The position numbers and the translations under genes were made by a program. Shown in pieces: positions 1-8,445 of a DNA stretch of 50,870 bases (its first letter is position 1; the number at the start of each line of letters is the position of its first letter). Source of the stretch: JACJYE01 sp964432875 (GTDB lineage: Bacteria; Bacteroidota; Bacteroidia; Chitinophagales; Saprospiraceae); NCBI GenBank assembly GCA_964432875.1, contig CAYSPJ010000023.1, forward strand, positions 1 through 50,870. The letters are read 5' to 3'. Below the pieces are notes generated by a model. The model was not told the origin of the DNA and searched no databases. It saw nothing but the letters and a program-made list of their open reading frames with translations.

Positions 1-70
1 CGCGCTCAGCCTTTTAGGCTCGTGCGCAATCGGCAGCCTATTTTGAGATGTGTCCTAACTGTAGGCCTCC

Positions 71-277
71 TTGAGGAGGAGGGTTGCCCGCACTAGCCCT
101 GTGAAATATAGCGAGCTACTCCACAGAACTTGCCCCGCCCATCGGGTCAGAGTCAGCCCTTCGTCGAGCCGTGGCAGCGTGCCCAGCACGGGCAGCTTTG
201 GCGCGCAGCCGCCAGTGCTGGCCATCATCGAGTCGGGCGAGGGCTGGCGCCAAGCTGAGCGGGTGGTGGTTCAATAG
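71..277 (+). pseudogene. possible 3' remnant of a T9SS-tailed gene
   Basis: A 68-codon open frame begins at a TTG after an in-frame stop and ends 23 bases before a strong terminator, which is where a gene end would be expected. Its last residues (IIESGEGWRQAERVVVQ) have the feel of the last strand of a T9SS sorting domain, which in this phylum often ends in a basic residue followed by VVV. The first part looks like no protein I know. It may be a frameshifted gene tail or chance. Inference only. Confidence 0.22.
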
Positions 278-300
278 CCAGAGCGGACAAGGATAGCAAA

Positions 301-336
301 AGGGCCTCCGCGCAGAATCGCGCGGAGGCCCTTTTT
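301..336 (+). terminator. strong intrinsic terminator
   Basis: A perfect 13-bp stem (301-313 with 320-332), a 6-base loop, and a run of five T (332-336). It would end a plus-strand transcript coming from upstream of 300. Four A precede it, so it may also work in the other direction. Confidence 0.85.
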
Positions 337-482
337 GCAGCAGATGCAATCGGCGTACTGAAAAAATAGTCTTTCAATGTTTGGAGCAGCGGAGGAGATG
401 ACGTACCTTGGGCTTGCGCTACGCTGCCCTGCTCGCACAAGCTTTGGGGCAAAAGATTTTTTCACCGCTCAATATCCATATC

Positions 483-2537
483 ATGAAAAGATTGTTACAA
501 GTCTTCATTTATGCTTGCCTAGTCTGTATCAGCTCCACGCCCTTGGCGGGGCAATGGGAGCAGACGGGAGGGCCAGGCGGGGGCCGTGTTTCTTCTCTTG
601 CTTCTAGTGGAGCAAATCTTTTTGCAGGGACTCAATTTGCTGGAATTTTTCGTTCTTCAGATGATGGGGTAAATTGGACTCCAGTAGATCAAGGCCCCAC
701 TGGCACTAATATCGTGTCCATTATAGATACAGAAACAGCCCTCTTTGCCGGAACTTTATCGAGAGGTGTTTATCGCTCTCTCGATAGCGGCGACACTTGG
801 ATTCCAGCAAATAATGGACTGTCGGATAATGTCGTTAGGTCTCTGGCGTATAATGGTACTTATCTCTTTGTCGCAACTATTGGAGGTGTGTTTCGTTCCT
901 CAGACAATGGTGAAAACTGGGCAATAATTTACAATGTTGGGATTCAATTGGATTTGCGTTGTCTTCTTGTTTATGGAGACGATATCTTTATTGGGACATA
1001 TTGGGGCGGCATCCTTCGTTCAACCGATAGTGGAGAAAGTTGGAATACGGTCAACACGGGCTTAACTAATACTAATATTAGCTCTCTAATGGAAGTGGAT
1101 GGGGAGATTTTTGCCGGTACAAGTGGAGGCATTTTTAAATCCATAAACAATGGCAACAATTGGGTCTCTGCTAGTACAGGCATAGGGAATACGACAATAT
1201 GGACAATGGCAGTAAGCGATTCTGCACTTTTTGCAGGCACTAATAATGGGGTATTTCGCTCTGTCAATAAGGGTTCAAATTGGACTGCGGCTAATGATGG
1301 TTTGATTGTCAGTTCAGTTCATGCTATCGCACAGCATGGAATGAAGTTATATATTGGTACTAACTCACATGGCGTTTTCAGTTCTGATGATAATGGCCAG
1401 AATTGGATATTCTCCAGTTTCGGCTTAGCCGCAACGACCGTCCGCTCCCTTGCTGCTAGAGCTTCTGGTCTCTTTGCTGGTACAAATGGTAGCGGCATTT
1501 ATTACTCTAATGATGATGGCAGCAATTGGGGGCCAGCCAATGTAGATTTGGCATCTCTTTATATCCTTTCACTGGTCATGAGTGAAACAGCTATCTTTGC
1601 CGGTACCGAAACTGGAGTTTTACGTTCTTTGGATGATGGTTTGAGTTGGAATTTAATTGGAGAGGGGGTAATAAATTCGACGGTTTGGGCGCTTCTTGTA
1701 CACAATGGGACAATTCTTTTCGCTGGGACTAATGGCAATGGAGTCTTCCGGTCTTATGACAATGGCAATAGTTGGACTCCAGTTGGATTGACTGGCAACA
1801 CCGTCTATTCTTTGGCGGCAGGCAGTGAAGGCATCTTTGCGGGAACCAATGATGGCATCTTCCAATCTACCAATAATGGAGAAGACTGGGTACTTGTTGG
1901 ATTAGAAGGTAATCACATATCTACTCTAGCTTCAAACGGAGTATGGGTGCTTGCTGGCACATCTGGCAATGGCCTCTTTCACTCGGGCGATAATGGCGCA
2001 AGCTGGATACCTAAAAATCAAGATTCAACAGGGGCTTATATCTATTCCTTCGCGATAAGCGAAATAGGTACATTTATGAGTTCTAGCAATGGAGTACTAT
2101 TATCAACGGACGATGGCTCAAATTGGTACTCGATTAAGGATGAGCTTTACCCTGCTATCATCTACTCTGTTATCGTCAACAGTGCCTATCTCTATGCCGG
2201 GACAATCGGCGCTGGCGTCTGGCGCCGTCCTCTCTCCGAGCTAACCTCCACGCCGGATATCCAACCTGCCGCCCCCTCCCCCTTCCTCCTCCGCTGCCAC
2301 CCCAACCCCGTCCGCGAGGCGGCTGCCATATCCTTCCGCCTGTTGGCCCCTGCCCAGGCAAGGCTGCAGGTGTTCGACGCACAGGGGCGGGAAGCGGCAA
2401 GCCTGCTTTCCGCTCCGCTGCTGCCGGGAGATTATACCCAAGAGTGGGCACCGGCCGGCCTGCCCGGCGGCATCTATTTCTGCCGCCTGCAGGCGGGGGG
2501 GCTTGAGGAGACGGTAAGGGTGGTGCTTATCCGCTGA
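483..2537 (+). CDS. secreted Asp-box beta-propeller protein with T9SS sorting domain
   Basis: The start at 483 was chosen because MKRLLQVFIYACLV opens a typical signal peptide ending near LAGQ; the frame is open from 408 but that leader is not signal-like. About residues 25-590 form repeats of roughly 42 residues, with 13 Asp-box motifs of the form S-x-D-x-G-x-x-W (for example SSDDGVNW, SLDSGDTW, STDDGSNW), each next to an AGT strand, as in sialidase/BNR-type propellers. The final 85 residues (PNP...GIYFCRLQAGG) are a T9SS type A C-terminal domain, so the product is probably exported through the outer membrane and surface-attached or released. The repeat part is visibly AT-rich while the tail from about 2230 is very GC-rich. 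Ligand or enzyme activity cannot be told; no catalytic residues are evident. Confidence 0.88.
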   Translation: MKRLLQVFIYACLVCISSTPLAGQWEQTGGPGGGRVSSLASSGANLFAGTQFAGIFRSSDDGVNWTPVDQGPTGTNIVSIIDTETALFAGTLSRGVYRSLDSGDTWIPANNGLSDNVVRSLAYNGTYLFVATIGGVFRSSDNGENWAIIYNVGIQLDLRCLLVYGDDIFIGTYWGGILRSTDSGESWNTVNTGLTNTNISSLMEVDGEIFAGTSGGIFKSINNGNNWVSASTGIGNTTIWTMAVSDSALFAGTNNGVFRSVNKGSNWTAANDGLIVSSVHAIAQHGMKLYIGTNSHGVFSSDDNGQNWIFSSFGLAATTVRSLAARASGLFAGTNGSGIYYSNDDGSNWGPANVDLASLYILSLVMSETAIFAGTETGVLRSLDDGLSWNLIGEGVINSTVWALLVHNGTILFAGTNGNGVFRSYDNGNSWTPVGLTGNTVYSLAAGSEGIFAGTNDGIFQSTNNGEDWVLVGLEGNHISTLASNGVWVLAGTSGNGLFHSGDNGASWIPKNQDSTGAYIYSFAISEIGTFMSSSNGVLLSTDDGSNWYSIKDELYPAIIYSVIVNSAYLYAGTIGAGVWRRPLSELTSTPDIQPAAPSPFLLRCHPNPVREAAAISFRLLAPAQARLQVFDAQGREAASLLSAPLLPGDYTQEWAPAGLPGGIYFCRLQAGGLEETVRVVLIR

Positions 2538-2672
2538 TGTCCGTCGCGGCATTAGTAAACATGATGTGAGGCTTGAGGTGGGGGTTGGCCAGGTGGAATA
2601 GCTCCGAGCTGTCTTTGGTTATCTCACGGGGCCTGCTGCAACCCAGCTCATGCTAAGCCTTAGAACAACTGC

Positions 2673-3752
2673 TTATTGATACTCAAGCTGCACCTTCAAC
2701 AAACCCAAAGCGGTCGCCATCCAGACGGTGTTGCCGCGGATCGCTATAGCGGTCACCCTCAAATTGGGGAAGCCTTTGATCTCCTTGGAGAGTACCAGCC
2801 AGTTTTTTTGGTTGTACAGCGAAACTTCATGCTTCAGGTCAAAGGTAGGCGCATCCAATCCAGTTGACACCCAGAGGTTGCCCGGCTCGTCAAACGCCAG
2901 GCATTCGACCCGGTTGGTCGCTTGCCCGGAGCTGGCGGGGTTGTGGCTGACAAAATCGCCGCCCTGAAATACCTGGAGGCCGCCGTGAAGCGTATCGCTG
3001 TCCAGGAAAATGATGGCGTTGGTCCCCACCCAGACCGCACCGGTCTTGTCGCCAGCGATCTGGCTGATCCAATTGTAGGCCAAGTTTGAGTTGCTGATGG
3101 TATAGGCCTGTTCCAGCCCGGAAGAAGTTCTCGTCCAGATGCCGCCAGCCCCTAGCCACATGCCATGGCCCGTCCAGAGCGTGCCCGCTTCGTCAAAGTG
3201 GATGGCATTGATGATACCAATCGGCAAGGTGCTGTTTTCCGGGGTAAACAGAGTCCATTCGTCAATTTGGTTAAATTTCATCAAGCCGCCTTCGTCAGCG
3301 TTGCCGCTACTGAACCACACCTTGTCCTCCCGGTCAAGCGCGAGGGTGAACACCTGATTGATGACCATCGGAGCATTGGAGGTATTGTAAACCTGGAAAG
3401 CGTTGCCAGCGAGCTTGAAAAGCCCCTGAGCCGTCCCGCCCCAAAGCGCCCCGTTGCGGTCGGAGGCCATGGAAACAATCGAGTCATTGGGCAGCGCAGA
3501 ATTTGCCGTCGTGTAGTGCTGCACCCCATCCCCGATCCGGATCAGGCCATTGCCAAAAGTGCCCACCCACAAAGTATTCTCCTGGTCGATGTGCAGCCTG
3601 TAGGCATTTTCGGTACTTACCCCGCCGATCTCGCTGACCAAACTCCAGGAAACCGAGGCGATCCCGTAATCCTCAAACCGGCTGAAGTCATTTTTCTTGT
3701 TGCAGGCTGAAACTGCCGTTAGCAGGCTCACCGCCAGAAGCATTTTGCTCAT
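2673..3752 (-). CDS. lipoprotein with two-component-regulator-type propeller repeats
   Basis: The start at 3752 gives MSKMLLAVSLLTAVSAC, a lipoprotein signal with the lipidated cysteine at residue 17; the longer frame to 3890 adds an implausible leader. The mature part (359 residues in all) carries repeats such as NTLWVGTFGNGLIRI, GALWGGTAQGLFKL and AVWVGT, the LWxGT-GLxxx pattern of the reg_prop propellers found in the sensor half of Bacteroidota hybrid two-component systems. There is no kinase or DNA-binding part, so this is a stand-alone propeller anchored to a membrane. It converges with the preceding gene. Role unknown. Confidence 0.8.
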   Translation of the reverse strand: MSKMLLAVSLLTAVSACNKKNDFSRFEDYGIASVSWSLVSEIGGVSTENAYRLHIDQENTLWVGTFGNGLIRIGDGVQHYTTANSALPNDSIVSMASDRNGALWGGTAQGLFKLAGNAFQVYNTSNAPMVINQVFTLALDREDKVWFSSGNADEGGLMKFNQIDEWTLFTPENSTLPIGIINAIHFDEAGTLWTGHGMWLGAGGIWTRTSSGLEQAYTISNSNLAYNWISQIAGDKTGAVWVGTNAIIFLDSDTLHGGLQVFQGGDFVSHNPASSGQATNRVECLAFDEPGNLWVSTGLDAPTFDLKHEVSLYNQKNWLVLSKEIKGFPNLRVTAIAIRGNTVWMATALGLLKVQLEYQ

Positions 3753-4218
3753 GATTTTTTTTTTGAAGTGTAATTTGATCTGCCAGGCCTGGCTGCCCGC
3801 TTTATCTCTAGGCTCCCCGGTAGCCAGCGACGATCGCAGTGAGGCGAGAGAAAGCTTGAATCCTTTCATGGCTTTAGGCGCTGGGCGCATTTATCCTATA
3901 ACTCCAAATCCTGCTTCTCATTATTTCTTAATGGCGAAAAAAAAAATTAACATTTCCGTAAATCCTCACCGCTGCACTTTTAACGCCCCTACCTGCCCCC
4001 ATTAACGTTTCGATAGCACCTCGGGCGGCGGAATGGGTGTAAATTAGAAGGGTGGAGATGAGTTGCGAGTTGCGAGCGGCGAGTTTAGACCCTGCCATCA
4101 GGAAGTTGCCGAGTCTATAGCAGAGAAAAAACGGCCATGCCACAAGAGGCGAAGATCGTGTCTCGCAGCTCAAAACTTCCAACCAACCACATCGTGCCGG
4201 ACAATAACATAAAGACCT
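3753..4218. other. intergenic region without a gene
   Basis: 466 bases between divergent genes. I see no convincing coding frame and no clear TAnnTTTG promoter box. The right part (about 4058-4188) holds a GCGAG-rich repeat described separately. Confidence 0.6.
4058..4188 (+). repeat. intergenic repeat, copy A
   Basis: Contains tandem GAGTTGCGAGTTGCGAG, then TTTAGA, and ends in ACTTCCAACCAACC. A looser copy with the same elements and similar length lies at about 5450-5569, on the other side of the lipoprotein gene. The ends are imperfectly complementary (GAGTTGCGAG against CTCGCAGCTC). Confidence 0.5.
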
Positions 4219-5430
4219 ATGTATAGAACCCTAACCCTCGCCATCCTGATCTGCAGCCTGCTGCTGGGCTGCAGCAACCCGCAAAAGTTGCTGGAAAGCA
4301 ATAATCCTGAGCGCGCCTATACCGTCAGCAAGCGCCTGGTGGACCAGCGGCTGAAACGCGACAAGCCATTTAAGAACGACGAGCTGCACATCCTGGCAGC
4401 CAGCTACGGGCAGCTCCAGGACGAGCTGATCCGGGAGATCGAGGTGCTGGAACTCGGCCGGGCACCGGGGCGGTGGCTGGAGCTGTACCCCCTCTACCAA
4501 AAGCTGCTGGAGCGCCGCCAGGACATCGAGCCCTATCTGCCCTTGCTCAACGGGTTTGACCCCCGCTACGATCTGGCTACCTTGCAGGCGCTGACCGAGC
4601 GCTCGCGCCAGCAAGCCGGGGCCTATTGCTACGCCGAAGCCGAAGCTATCTTCCCGGCAGCGCGCGCCGGCGACAAGTCCGCCGCACGCCGCGCCTACCA
4701 CTGGCTGGCAAAGGGCTTGGGGTACGCGCCCGAACGTGCAGATTACCTCGCGCGGCAAGCGGAAATGGCGCAGCTCGGTATCCTGCGGGTACAGGTATCG
4801 CTGGCAGCACCCCGGGGCTACTATGCAGACCACCTGACCGATTACTTCCTGCGCGGGCGCGAGATGGAGCGCTTCAAGTGGATGGAGGTGTATTTTTCGC
4901 CCTCCCGCATCCCACCCGACTATATCGTGCAGATCGAACTGGACCATGCTTACGTAAGCTTCGACCAGGAGCAAAGCCATACCGCCTCCTTTTGTCAAGA
5001 TGTGGTGGATGGCTACAAAACCGTGGAAAAGGAAGTGTGGGTCAACGACTCCACCAAGGTCATCGTCAAAGAGGAGGTGCCGATTATCGTGACCGTGTCG
5101 GGTACCATCACTACGGTGGAGCAGTCCAAATCGGCCAGCGCCAGCTTCTATGCTACCCTCATGCCCGCGGAAGGCGGCCTGGCAGAGCACAGCTGGCAGC
5201 GCTCGGAATACGCCGAGTGGCGGCATACCTACGAAATCTGCTCCGGCGATTCGCGGGCGCTGCCCCGCTCCTGCTGGGGCTTCCGCCAGATGTTTCCCAG
5301 CGACTGGGCAATGCTCCGCGACCTGGCCCCCTGCCTGCGCCAGCGCCTCCTCACCGACTTGCGCGCGCTGTTCCCGGAAGCTGCGGGGCGCTATATCAAC
5401 GCGCCGGGGGATGGGCGGCGGAGGGGGTGA
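4219..5430 (+). CDS. lipoprotein of unknown function
   Basis: 403 residues. The N-terminus MYRTLTLAILICSLLLGC is a lipoprotein signal with the modified cysteine at residue 18. The first third is charged and probably helical (residues about 20-210, helical-repeat-like, with many Ala, Leu, Glu and Arg). A later part around residues 285-320 is beta-like (KVIVKEEVPIIVTVSGTITT). I do not recognise a family. It stands alone between two copies of an intergenic repeat. A long open frame on the opposite strand (4231-5562) is most likely a shadow of the high GC content. Confidence 0.75.
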   Translation: MYRTLTLAILICSLLLGCSNPQKLLESNNPERAYTVSKRLVDQRLKRDKPFKNDELHILAASYGQLQDELIREIEVLELGRAPGRWLELYPLYQKLLERRQDIEPYLPLLNGFDPRYDLATLQALTERSRQQAGAYCYAEAEAIFPAARAGDKSAARRAYHWLAKGLGYAPERADYLARQAEMAQLGILRVQVSLAAPRGYYADHLTDYFLRGREMERFKWMEVYFSPSRIPPDYIVQIELDHAYVSFDQEQSHTASFCQDVVDGYKTVEKEVWVNDSTKVIVKEEVPIIVTVSGTITTVEQSKSASASFYATLMPAEGGLAEHSWQRSEYAEWRHTYEICSGDSRALPRSCWGFRQMFPSDWAMLRDLAPCLRQRLLTDLRALFPEAAGRYINAPGDGRRRG

Positions 5431-5449
5431 AGGGGCAGAGGGATTGCTG

Positions 5450-5569
5450 CAATTTAGCGGCGAGTCTCTAGCTGCGAGCTGCGAATTTAGATGTGCCAAG
5501 CTTAAAAGCGCTTTTCTCCAAAGCTCACAACTCGAGCCTCGAGCTGACTTCCTCACTTCCAACCTAACC
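5450..5569 (+). repeat. intergenic repeat, copy B
   Basis: Holds GCGGCGAG, CTGCGAGCTGCGAATTTAGA and, at the right end, ACTTCCAACCTAACC, matching the building blocks of the 4058-4188 copy. An inner palindrome-like stretch CTCGAGCCTCGAG lies near 5531-5543. Confidence 0.5.
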
Positions 5570-5610
5570 TACCCACCCTCAAAACAATTTTCAATCTTTT
5601 TCGTTAAAAG

Positions 5611-5628
5611 TTAGTGAGTGTTCACAAA
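5611..5628 (+). promoter_or_regulatory. candidate TetR operator 1
   Basis: TTAGTGAGTGTTCACAAA is an 18-base palindrome of the form TTnGTGA-N4-TCACnAA. It lies over the -33 region of the operon promoter, ending 6 bases before the -7 box, and the operon encodes a TetR regulator. A near copy sharing AAGTTAGTGAG lies at 7126-7143. That the TetR protein binds it is inference. Confidence 0.6.
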
Positions 5629-5642
5629 CAACCTTATCTTTG
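5611..5642 (+). promoter_or_regulatory. promoter of the efflux operon
   Basis: The -7 box TATCTTTG (5635-5642) fits the Bacteroidota consensus TAnnTTTG. TTAG at 5611-5614, 20 bases upstream, is a one-mismatch -33 box (TTTG). The gene start follows about 60 bases later. Confidence 0.65.
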
Positions 5643-5703
5643 TCACAGCTTAAAAAATCATAGCCGGCTGAGCTGCTGATAAACGTCAAAAACTAAGAAA
5701 GCA

Positions 5704-6108
5704 ATGAACGGTAAAAACAACATCGCGATCGGCTTCCTCACCATGGGGTTCTTCATGGCCTATGGATTTCTGCTGATTTATCTTCGGGATTTTGCCCCGG
5801 GCAAAGAGGCCTGGGTGGAGAGTTACTCTTTTGGCAAGCACTTCGAATCCCGCCTGGCTCATGTACATGGCAACTTGTTCGCTTTCCTTAATATCCTGAT
5901 CGGCTACCTGCTGCTGCGCTTCCAGGCGCAGTTGTCTAATGTCAGAGCCATTTCATGGCTGGCGCTCACCGGGCTTTTGATGCCGATCGGTATCTTGTCG
6001 GAAGTTTATTTTGGCGTGCCACCTGTACTCGTGCTTATCGGGGCCATTGCCATGACGGCTTCGGCCTTGTGGCTGGGATTTGCTTTTTTGCGCATAAAAA
6101 CGAATTAA
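5704..6108 (+). CDS. small four-helix membrane protein of unknown function
   Basis: 134 residues with four likely membrane helices (about 8-28, 53-73, 81-101 and 108-128). The first loop is followed by HVHGNLFAFLNILIGYLLL at the start of the second helix; a His-x-His pair at a membrane edge could bind metal or haem, but I cannot assign a family. It is the first gene of the operon; the TetR gene starts 4 bases after its stop. The position suggests a part in the same stress or export response. Function not inferred further. Confidence 0.75.
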   Translation: MNGKNNIAIGFLTMGFFMAYGFLLIYLRDFAPGKEAWVESYSFGKHFESRLAHVHGNLFAFLNILIGYLLLRFQAQLSNVRAISWLALTGLLMPIGILSEVYFGVPPVLVLIGAIAMTASALWLGFAFLRIKTN

Positions 6109-6112
6109 GGGA

Positions 6113-6715
6113 ATGAGTACAACAACCATCTCCGACCGGCAGTTTGAAATCATCGCCGCCGCAGGGAACATCCTGTCTGCCTCCGGGGTGAGCGGCCTGA
6201 CCATCAAGAACCTGGCCAAGGCCATGCAATTTTCGGAAAGCGCCATTTACCGGCATTTCAACAGCAAGGAGGAAATCGTGGTGGCCATGTTGGGCTATTT
6301 GGCGGAAAACATGGATGAAAGGCTAAAGCAGGTCGTTTCCGGGCAAAAAGATCCCCGGGAAAAGCTCGAAGCCATTTTCCTCAACCAGTTCGGGTTTTTC
6401 GCCCAGAATCCGCACTTCGTAGTCGCTGTTTTTTCCGACGGGCTCATGGAAGAAAGCCAGAAAATCAACGCCGCCATCCTGCGCATCATGCAGGTAAAAA
6501 TGAATCATCTAATGCCGGTCATCATGCAGGGGCAACAGCAGGGGCTGTTCACCAACACCATCACCACCGAGGAATTAATGCATATCCTCATGGGCAGTTT
6601 CCGCTTGCAGATGCTCAAATGGCGCATCGCCAATTTTCAATTCGACATCGAGCGCCAGGGGAGGAATATGCTGGATGCTATTTTAACACTGATCAAAAAT
6701 CAAGGCCAATCATGA
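6113..6715 (+). CDS. TetR/AcrR-family transcriptional regulator
   Basis: 200 residues. The N-terminal helix-turn-helix spans about residues 10-56 (LTIKNLAKAMQFSESAIYRHF is the recognition segment, followed by KEEI), as in TetR-family repressors. The C-terminal part is all-helical and would bind the inducer. Its gene lies second in an operon that ends with a tripartite RND efflux pump, so it most likely represses that operon and its own gene. A palindrome covering the promoter at 5611-5628 and its near copy at 7126-7143 are the candidate operators. The stop overlaps the next start (ATGA at 6712-6715). Confidence 0.92.
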   Translation: MSTTTISDRQFEIIAAAGNILSASGVSGLTIKNLAKAMQFSESAIYRHFNSKEEIVVAMLGYLAENMDERLKQVVSGQKDPREKLEAIFLNQFGFFAQNPHFVVAVFSDGLMEESQKINAAILRIMQVKMNHLMPVIMQGQQQGLFTNTITTEELMHILMGSFRLQMLKWRIANFQFDIERQGRNMLDAILTLIKNQGQS

Positions 6716-7107
6716 AAAAAATCTTGTTGTTGATCGCTTTGCCATTATTGATGGCAAGTTGCGCCACAAAAAAAGATGCTACCATCGGCAATTTTCACCA
6801 TTTAACTTCTAGAAACATGACCAACATCAGTTCTATGCACGAAGCGGCCAAAGCCGTCTCCGCAAAGCCGCTATTCAAAGGACAGGAAGGCACCGTCAAC
6901 GCCCTGCAAATCCAAAAGGATGGGCTGCTCGATAAGCACATCACCAAGGTGCCCGCACTCCTGGTCTGCGTGGCTGGCGAGGTAGTCTTTGAAAACGAAA
7001 AGGGCTTCAAACAGACCCTCACCAACGGCGATTACATCAACATCGAACCCATGGTCACGCATTGGGTAAAGGGCATCCAAGACAGCCAGCTTTTGCTCAT
7101 CAAGTAA
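6712..7107 (+). CDS. cupin-domain lipoprotein
   Basis: 131 residues, starting at 6712 with MKKILLLIALPLLMASC, a clear lipoprotein signal with cysteine 17; the start overlaps the TetR stop by four bases. The C-terminal 80 residues form a small cupin barrel (KVPALLVCVAGEVVFENEKG, then NGDYINIEPMVTHWVKG, with a Gly-Asp turn and a late His). Typical metal-binding cupins carry several His in the first motif, and these are missing here, so an enzymatic role is doubtful. Lying between a repressor and an export pump, it may be a periplasmic binding or sensing accessory; this is inference. Confidence 0.8.
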   Translation: MKKILLLIALPLLMASCATKKDATIGNFHHLTSRNMTNISSMHEAAKAVSAKPLFKGQEGTVNALQIQKDGLLDKHITKVPALLVCVAGEVVFENEKGFKQTLTNGDYINIEPMVTHWVKGIQDSQLLLIK

Positions 7108-7119
7108 AAAATTTGCCCC

Positions 7120-8442
7120 ATGAAGTTAGTGAGCACTCACGCACTTAGAGTGGCGTTGTGGTTTGCGCTTGCCGGTTTCAGCCACAACGCCCTGCAAGCC
7201 CAGGCTATGTCCTTGCCGCAATGCATCGAAACGGCTTTGGCCCACAACAAAAACTTGCAAGCTGGCAGGAACAACCTCAACCTCTATCCGCTCAAGCAGC
7301 AAGAGGCCCGGTCGAACCTTTGGCCGAAAGCGACGGTAGCGGCAGACTACAGGTATTTCACCAACCTGCCCTACCAGCTCCTGCCCTTGTCCGTATTCAA
7401 CGGCCCTGAAGGGCAGTTCAGAGAAGCGCAATTTGGCGTGCCGCACAACCTCAGCGCCAACGTACAGCTGGCGGTGCCGCTCTACCATCCACAAATCAAA
7501 GCGGGGGTAAAAAGTGCCGAGATCGCTGCGGAAATAGGCGATTTGCAGGTGGAAAAAAGTGAGGAGCAAGTCATCTTCGAGCTGGTGAACCTGTACTACA
7601 ACGCCCAGATCCTGCAGCACCAGCTCGGTTTTGTGGACAGCAACCTGCTCAATGCCGATCGCCTGCTCGGCACGATGCGATTGCTGCGCGAGCAGGGGCT
7701 GGCCAAGGGCACCGATATCGGCAAAATCGAACTGCAACAGGCGCAGCTGCAGTCCCAACGCACCCAATTGGAGGGCACGCTGGCGCAGGTGCTCAACGGA
7801 TTGAAATTCCTCATGGGCCAAGGGCTGGAGGCGCCGCTGTCCGTCCCTAAAGATATTGCGCTGGCAGATGATCGGGCATACCCCGTCTCCCCATCCGTTG
7901 AGGCCCGCCTGGCGCAAGTCCAAAACCGCCTCTTGCTCAATGAATTGGATTTGCTGAAAAAATCAACTTTGCCGACCGTTTCGATCGTGGCCAACTATGG
8001 CCTGACGGGGTTCGGGTACTCCGGCCAGCCTGCCCCCTTCTTCAAGGTATTCCCCCTTGGCTTCATCGGCGCCCAGGCCAGCTACCCGCTCTGGAACCGG
8101 GCCACCCGCTTTAAACTGGCACAGAAAGAAGTGGAGATCAGGAGCAACCGCCTGCAATCCGAGCAGATCCAGGCACAAAATGACCTGCAAATCGCCAATG
8201 CGCTCTTGCAAAGAAATACCGCCCGGGAAAATATCCCCGCCATCCAGCAACAAATCGACCTGGCCGCTTCGGTTTATCAACAGACGCTGACCCAGCAGCA
8301 GCAAGGCATGGCGACCATTACCGATGTACTATTGGCAGATAATGCACTGCGGGAAGCGCAAACCCATTATCTCCACGCCCTCGTCGAGTATCTGAAAGCC
8401 GATTTGGAATTGAAAAAAGCATCCGGATCCATCAAACATTAG
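7120..8442 (+). CDS. TolC-family outer membrane efflux channel
   Basis: 440 residues. A signal peptide (about 1-29, ending LQAQA) is followed by two similar halves of long helices rich in Gln, Leu and Ala plus barrel strands, with the usual family opening MSLPQCIETALAHNKNLQAG. Proteins of this type form trimeric ducts joining an inner-membrane pump to the outside. The adaptor gene starts 3 bases after its stop and the RND pump follows, giving a complete tripartite set. The first codons contain a near copy of the operon's palindromic operator (7126-7143). Confidence 0.93.
   Translation: MKLVSTHALRVALWFALAGFSHNALQAQAMSLPQCIETALAHNKNLQAGRNNLNLYPLKQQEARSNLWPKATVAADYRYFTNLPYQLLPLSVFNGPEGQFREAQFGVPHNLSANVQLAVPLYHPQIKAGVKSAEIAAEIGDLQVEKSEEQVIFELVNLYYNAQILQHQLGFVDSNLLNADRLLGTMRLLREQGLAKGTDIGKIELQQAQLQSQRTQLEGTLAQVLNGLKFLMGQGLEAPLSVPKDIALADDRAYPVSPSVEARLAQVQNRLLLNELDLLKKSTLPTVSIVANYGLTGFGYSGQPAPFFKVFPLGFIGAQASYPLWNRATRFKLAQKEVEIRSNRLQSEQIQAQNDLQIANALLQRNTARENIPAIQQQIDLAASVYQQTLTQQQQGMATITDVLLADNALREAQTHYLHALVEYLKADLELKKASGSIKH
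7126..7143 (+). promoter_or_regulatory. candidate TetR operator 2, inside the tolC-like gene
   Basis: TTAGTGAGCACTCACGCA contains the perfect dyad GTGAG-CA-CTCAC apart from its two central bases, and shares AAGTTAGTGAG with the operator at 5611-5628. It spans codons 3-8 of the tolC-like gene. No -7 box follows at the right distance, so it would act as an auxiliary or roadblock site, or be a coincidence. Confidence 0.45.
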
Positions 8443-8445
8443 ACC

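Noticed and set aside
1..300. Structured RNA gene (RNase P, tmRNA or 4.5S RNA) ending at the strong terminator
   Set aside because: None of the conserved cores of these RNAs is present.
4231..5562. Long minus-strand open frame of 443 codons opposite the lipoprotein gene
   Set aside because: It mirrors the codon pattern of the plus-strand gene in GC-rich DNA, has no signal or domain and would be wholly antisense.
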